Below are positions 5,809 through 7,077 of a stretch of DNA of 7,077 nucleotides, piece by piece. Source of the stretch: JBCCRH01 sp039208045 (GTDB lineage: Bacteria > Bacteroidota > Bacteroidia > Chitinophagales > Saprospiraceae); NCBI GenBank assembly GCA_039208045.1, contig JBCCRH010000341.1, forward strand, positions 1-7,077, read 5' to 3'. The stretch's first letter is position 1; each line of letters opens with the position of its first letter. The notes beneath the pieces are model-generated. The model was given only the letters and a program-made list of their open reading frames with translations, was not told the origin of the DNA and did no database searches. The position numbers and the translations under genes are program-made.

Positions 5809-5858
5809 TTGTACACACTAAACTTTAAAAGTTTAGTGTGTACAACACACCATGTACC
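5796..5858. repeat. Perfect 31-bp inverted repeat between convergent pdhB and M16 protease
   Basis: The left arm at 5796-5826 and the right arm at 5828-5858 are exact reverse complements over all 31 positions around a single central A (5827). The outer ends are GGTAC...GTACC and the centre is CTTTAAAAG. As RNA it would fold into a very long, near loop-free hairpin. It fills most of the 97-bp gap between the pdhB stop and the protease stop, so a bidirectional terminator is the simplest role. On the plus strand it is followed by AGAG and a short TTTT; the minus-strand exit has no T-run. The length and perfection exceed ordinary intrinsic terminators, leaving open a dispersed palindromic element. 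Confidence 0.85.
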
Positions 5859-5870
5859 AGAGTTTTACTT

Positions 5871-7077
5871 TTACTGCTCTGGATAAAGAATAAACTGCAT
5901 CTGATTGGCTCCTCCGAAGTAATCTTTTGCTACCCGCTGCAACGCATCCCCTTGCAAGCCATTCACTAATTTCTCATAGGGCTCCATTAAAATATGCTCC
6001 AAAGGCAATCTATTCTCAATGCGGGAACGGAGCTGTCCGAGCCAGAAGCCATTTTCCTGTAGACTTTTGATTCTTCCCTGCCGTTGTGTTTCTTGTACTT
6101 TCGCTAAATCTTTTGCTTCTGGCCCTTCCTCTTTTAGCTGTTCAAGTTCTGCTTTAGCGGTTTGCAGCAATTCTTCTACCCGAGCTGGTTCACAATTAAA
6201 AGAAATAGTAATGCGATAGGACTGCGTGGGCTTGGCGCTTAAGAATCCACTCACTCGTACACCGTACACTCCTCCTTTATCCTCGCGCATCGCTTCGCGC
6301 AGCTTGATGCGTACTAAGCTCATCAAAGAATAAAAATCATAGCGTTTCTGACGGCTAGCATAGTCAAATGCTCCATGATAGATCACCTCTACTAATGCTT
6401 TTTGCGCCTCTCCACGATTCCAGGTTTTTTCAATAGTTCCTTTAGCGAGGTGTACCCCCACATCTTTCCAACTTTCTTCGCGGTTTGTACTGGGGAGCGT
6501 AGCTAAGTAGCGCTGTAGCAAAGGCTTGATCTTAGCTATCTCAAAGTTACCTACAAATACAAAGGTAAAGTCACTTGCATCTGCAAAACGATCCTGATAG
6601 ATGCGGTAAATTTCTTCTATATCAAGGGCATCTAATTCCTCCACCGTAAGCATTGACCGGCGCGGATGATTTTGGTATTTGAGCTTATTTTTCTCCTCTC
6701 CAAAGTAGTAGTATGGATTCGTCAGGATATTCTGCATGATGTTCTTCTGACGAGTTTGAATCGATTTCAAGGCATCCAGATCCTTACGCGGAGCTGTAAA
6801 ATAGAGATAAAGGAGCTGAAAGAGCGTTTCCAAATCCTCTACCGTTGAGTTTCCTCTAAATCCTTCTCCTAATTCCCCAATGTAAGGGCCTACTCCTACG
6901 CTCTTTCCAGCCAACTTCTTATTCAGCGCAGTGGCCGAAAAGGCTCCAATTCCACTAGCATCAATCACAGAAGCAGCAAAAGAAGCATTGCGATAATCGT
7001 CATCTGCATAATTGGAATGCCCTCCTGGGCTGAAGGCACTCATCAAAATCTCGTTGTTCTTGAAATCTGTCGGTTTG
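5871..7077 (-). CDS. M16 (insulinase/PqqL-like) family zinc protease, C-terminal part (5' end outside window)
   Basis: The frame runs open to the window edge: ahead of MSAFSPGGHSNYADDDY the codons read KPTDFKNNEIL, so no start is visible and about 402 C-terminal residues are present. PTDFKNNEILMSAFSPGGHS is characteristic of the third domain of PqqL-like peptidases, usually about 900 residues long and envelope-located in Bacteroidota. The segment DFTFVFVGNFEIAKIKPLLQ is the M16 core strand-helix pattern, and LREAMREDKGGVYGVRVSG resembles the Arg/Tyr substrate-gripping segment of the inactive half. The zinc motif HxxEH lies in the N-terminal half and is not expected here. QKALVEVIYHG and the lysine/glutamate-rich helix before the end also fit the clamshell fold. 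The protein ends MQFILYPEQ at TAA. It is convergent with pdhB. Substrate is unknown; the family typically degrades peptides. Confidence 0.9.
   Translation of the reverse strand, partial: KPTDFKNNEILMSAFSPGGHSNYADDDYRNASFAASVIDASGIGAFSATALNKKLAGKSVGVGPYIGELGEGFRGNSTVEDLETLFQLLYLYFTAPRKDLDALKSIQTRQKNIMQNILTNPYYYFGEEKNKLKYQNHPRRSMLTVEELDALDIEEIYRIYQDRFADASDFTFVFVGNFEIAKIKPLLQRYLATLPSTNREESWKDVGVHLAKGTIEKTWNRGEAQKALVEVIYHGAFDYASRQKRYDFYSLMSLVRIKLREAMREDKGGVYGVRVSGFLSAKPTQSYRITISFNCEPARVEELLQTAKAELEQLKEEGPEAKDLAKVQETQRQGRIKSLQENGFWLGQLRSRIENRLPLEHILMEPYEKLVNGLQGDALQRVAKDYFGGANQMQFILYPEQ

Noticed and set aside
5871..7077. M16 protease considered inactive because HxxEH is absent
   Set aside because: The zinc motif belongs in the N-terminal half, which lies beyond the window edge, so nothing can be concluded about activity.

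Overview
The window looks like ordinary chromosome from a member of the Bacteroidota, possibly the Saprospiria or a related class. This rests on A-rich translation starts mostly without Shine-Dalgarno sequences, several upstream boxes matching the Bacteroidota promoter pattern TAnnTTTG, a bacilliredoxin-like YtxJ protein, a stand-alone MnmD and an insulinase-family (M16) protease. The class-level placement is inference. There is no sign of phage, insertion sequence, CRISPR array or RNA gene.

Layout. (1) Bases 2-706 (+) are the C-terminal part of a HerA-like/DUF853 ATPase, facing a small exported thioredoxin-fold protein (717-1304, -). Only 10 bp separate them and a short palindrome spans both stop codons. 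(2) ribD (1421-2461, -), for riboflavin biosynthesis, lies upstream of and in the same direction as the thioredoxin gene. It diverges from a degenerate-HNH plus AP2 DNA-binding protein (2692-3255, +). (3) That gene runs into mnmD (3252-3923, -; tRNA wobble-uridine methyltransferase), and their stop codons overlap. (4) Upstream of mnmD, a terminator hairpin ends a small two-gene unit read leftward: a 55-residue lipoprotein (4361-4528) followed 8 bp later by ytxJ (4005-4352). (5) A divergent promoter region of about 260 bp leads to pdhB (4787-5773, +), the E1-beta subunit of pyruvate dehydrogenase. (6) pdhB converges on the C-terminal part of an M16 protease (5871-7077, -, cut by the window edge). 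Between them is a perfect 31-bp inverted repeat.

The genes are mostly unrelated housekeeping functions: cofactor synthesis, tRNA modification, central carbon entry, thiol redox and envelope proteolysis. The one clear operon is lipoprotein-ytxJ. No complete new multi-gene system is visible. The least explained items are the 31-bp perfect palindrome, the tiny lipoprotein coupled to a bacilliredoxin, and the orphan AP2 protein whose nuclease motif has decayed.
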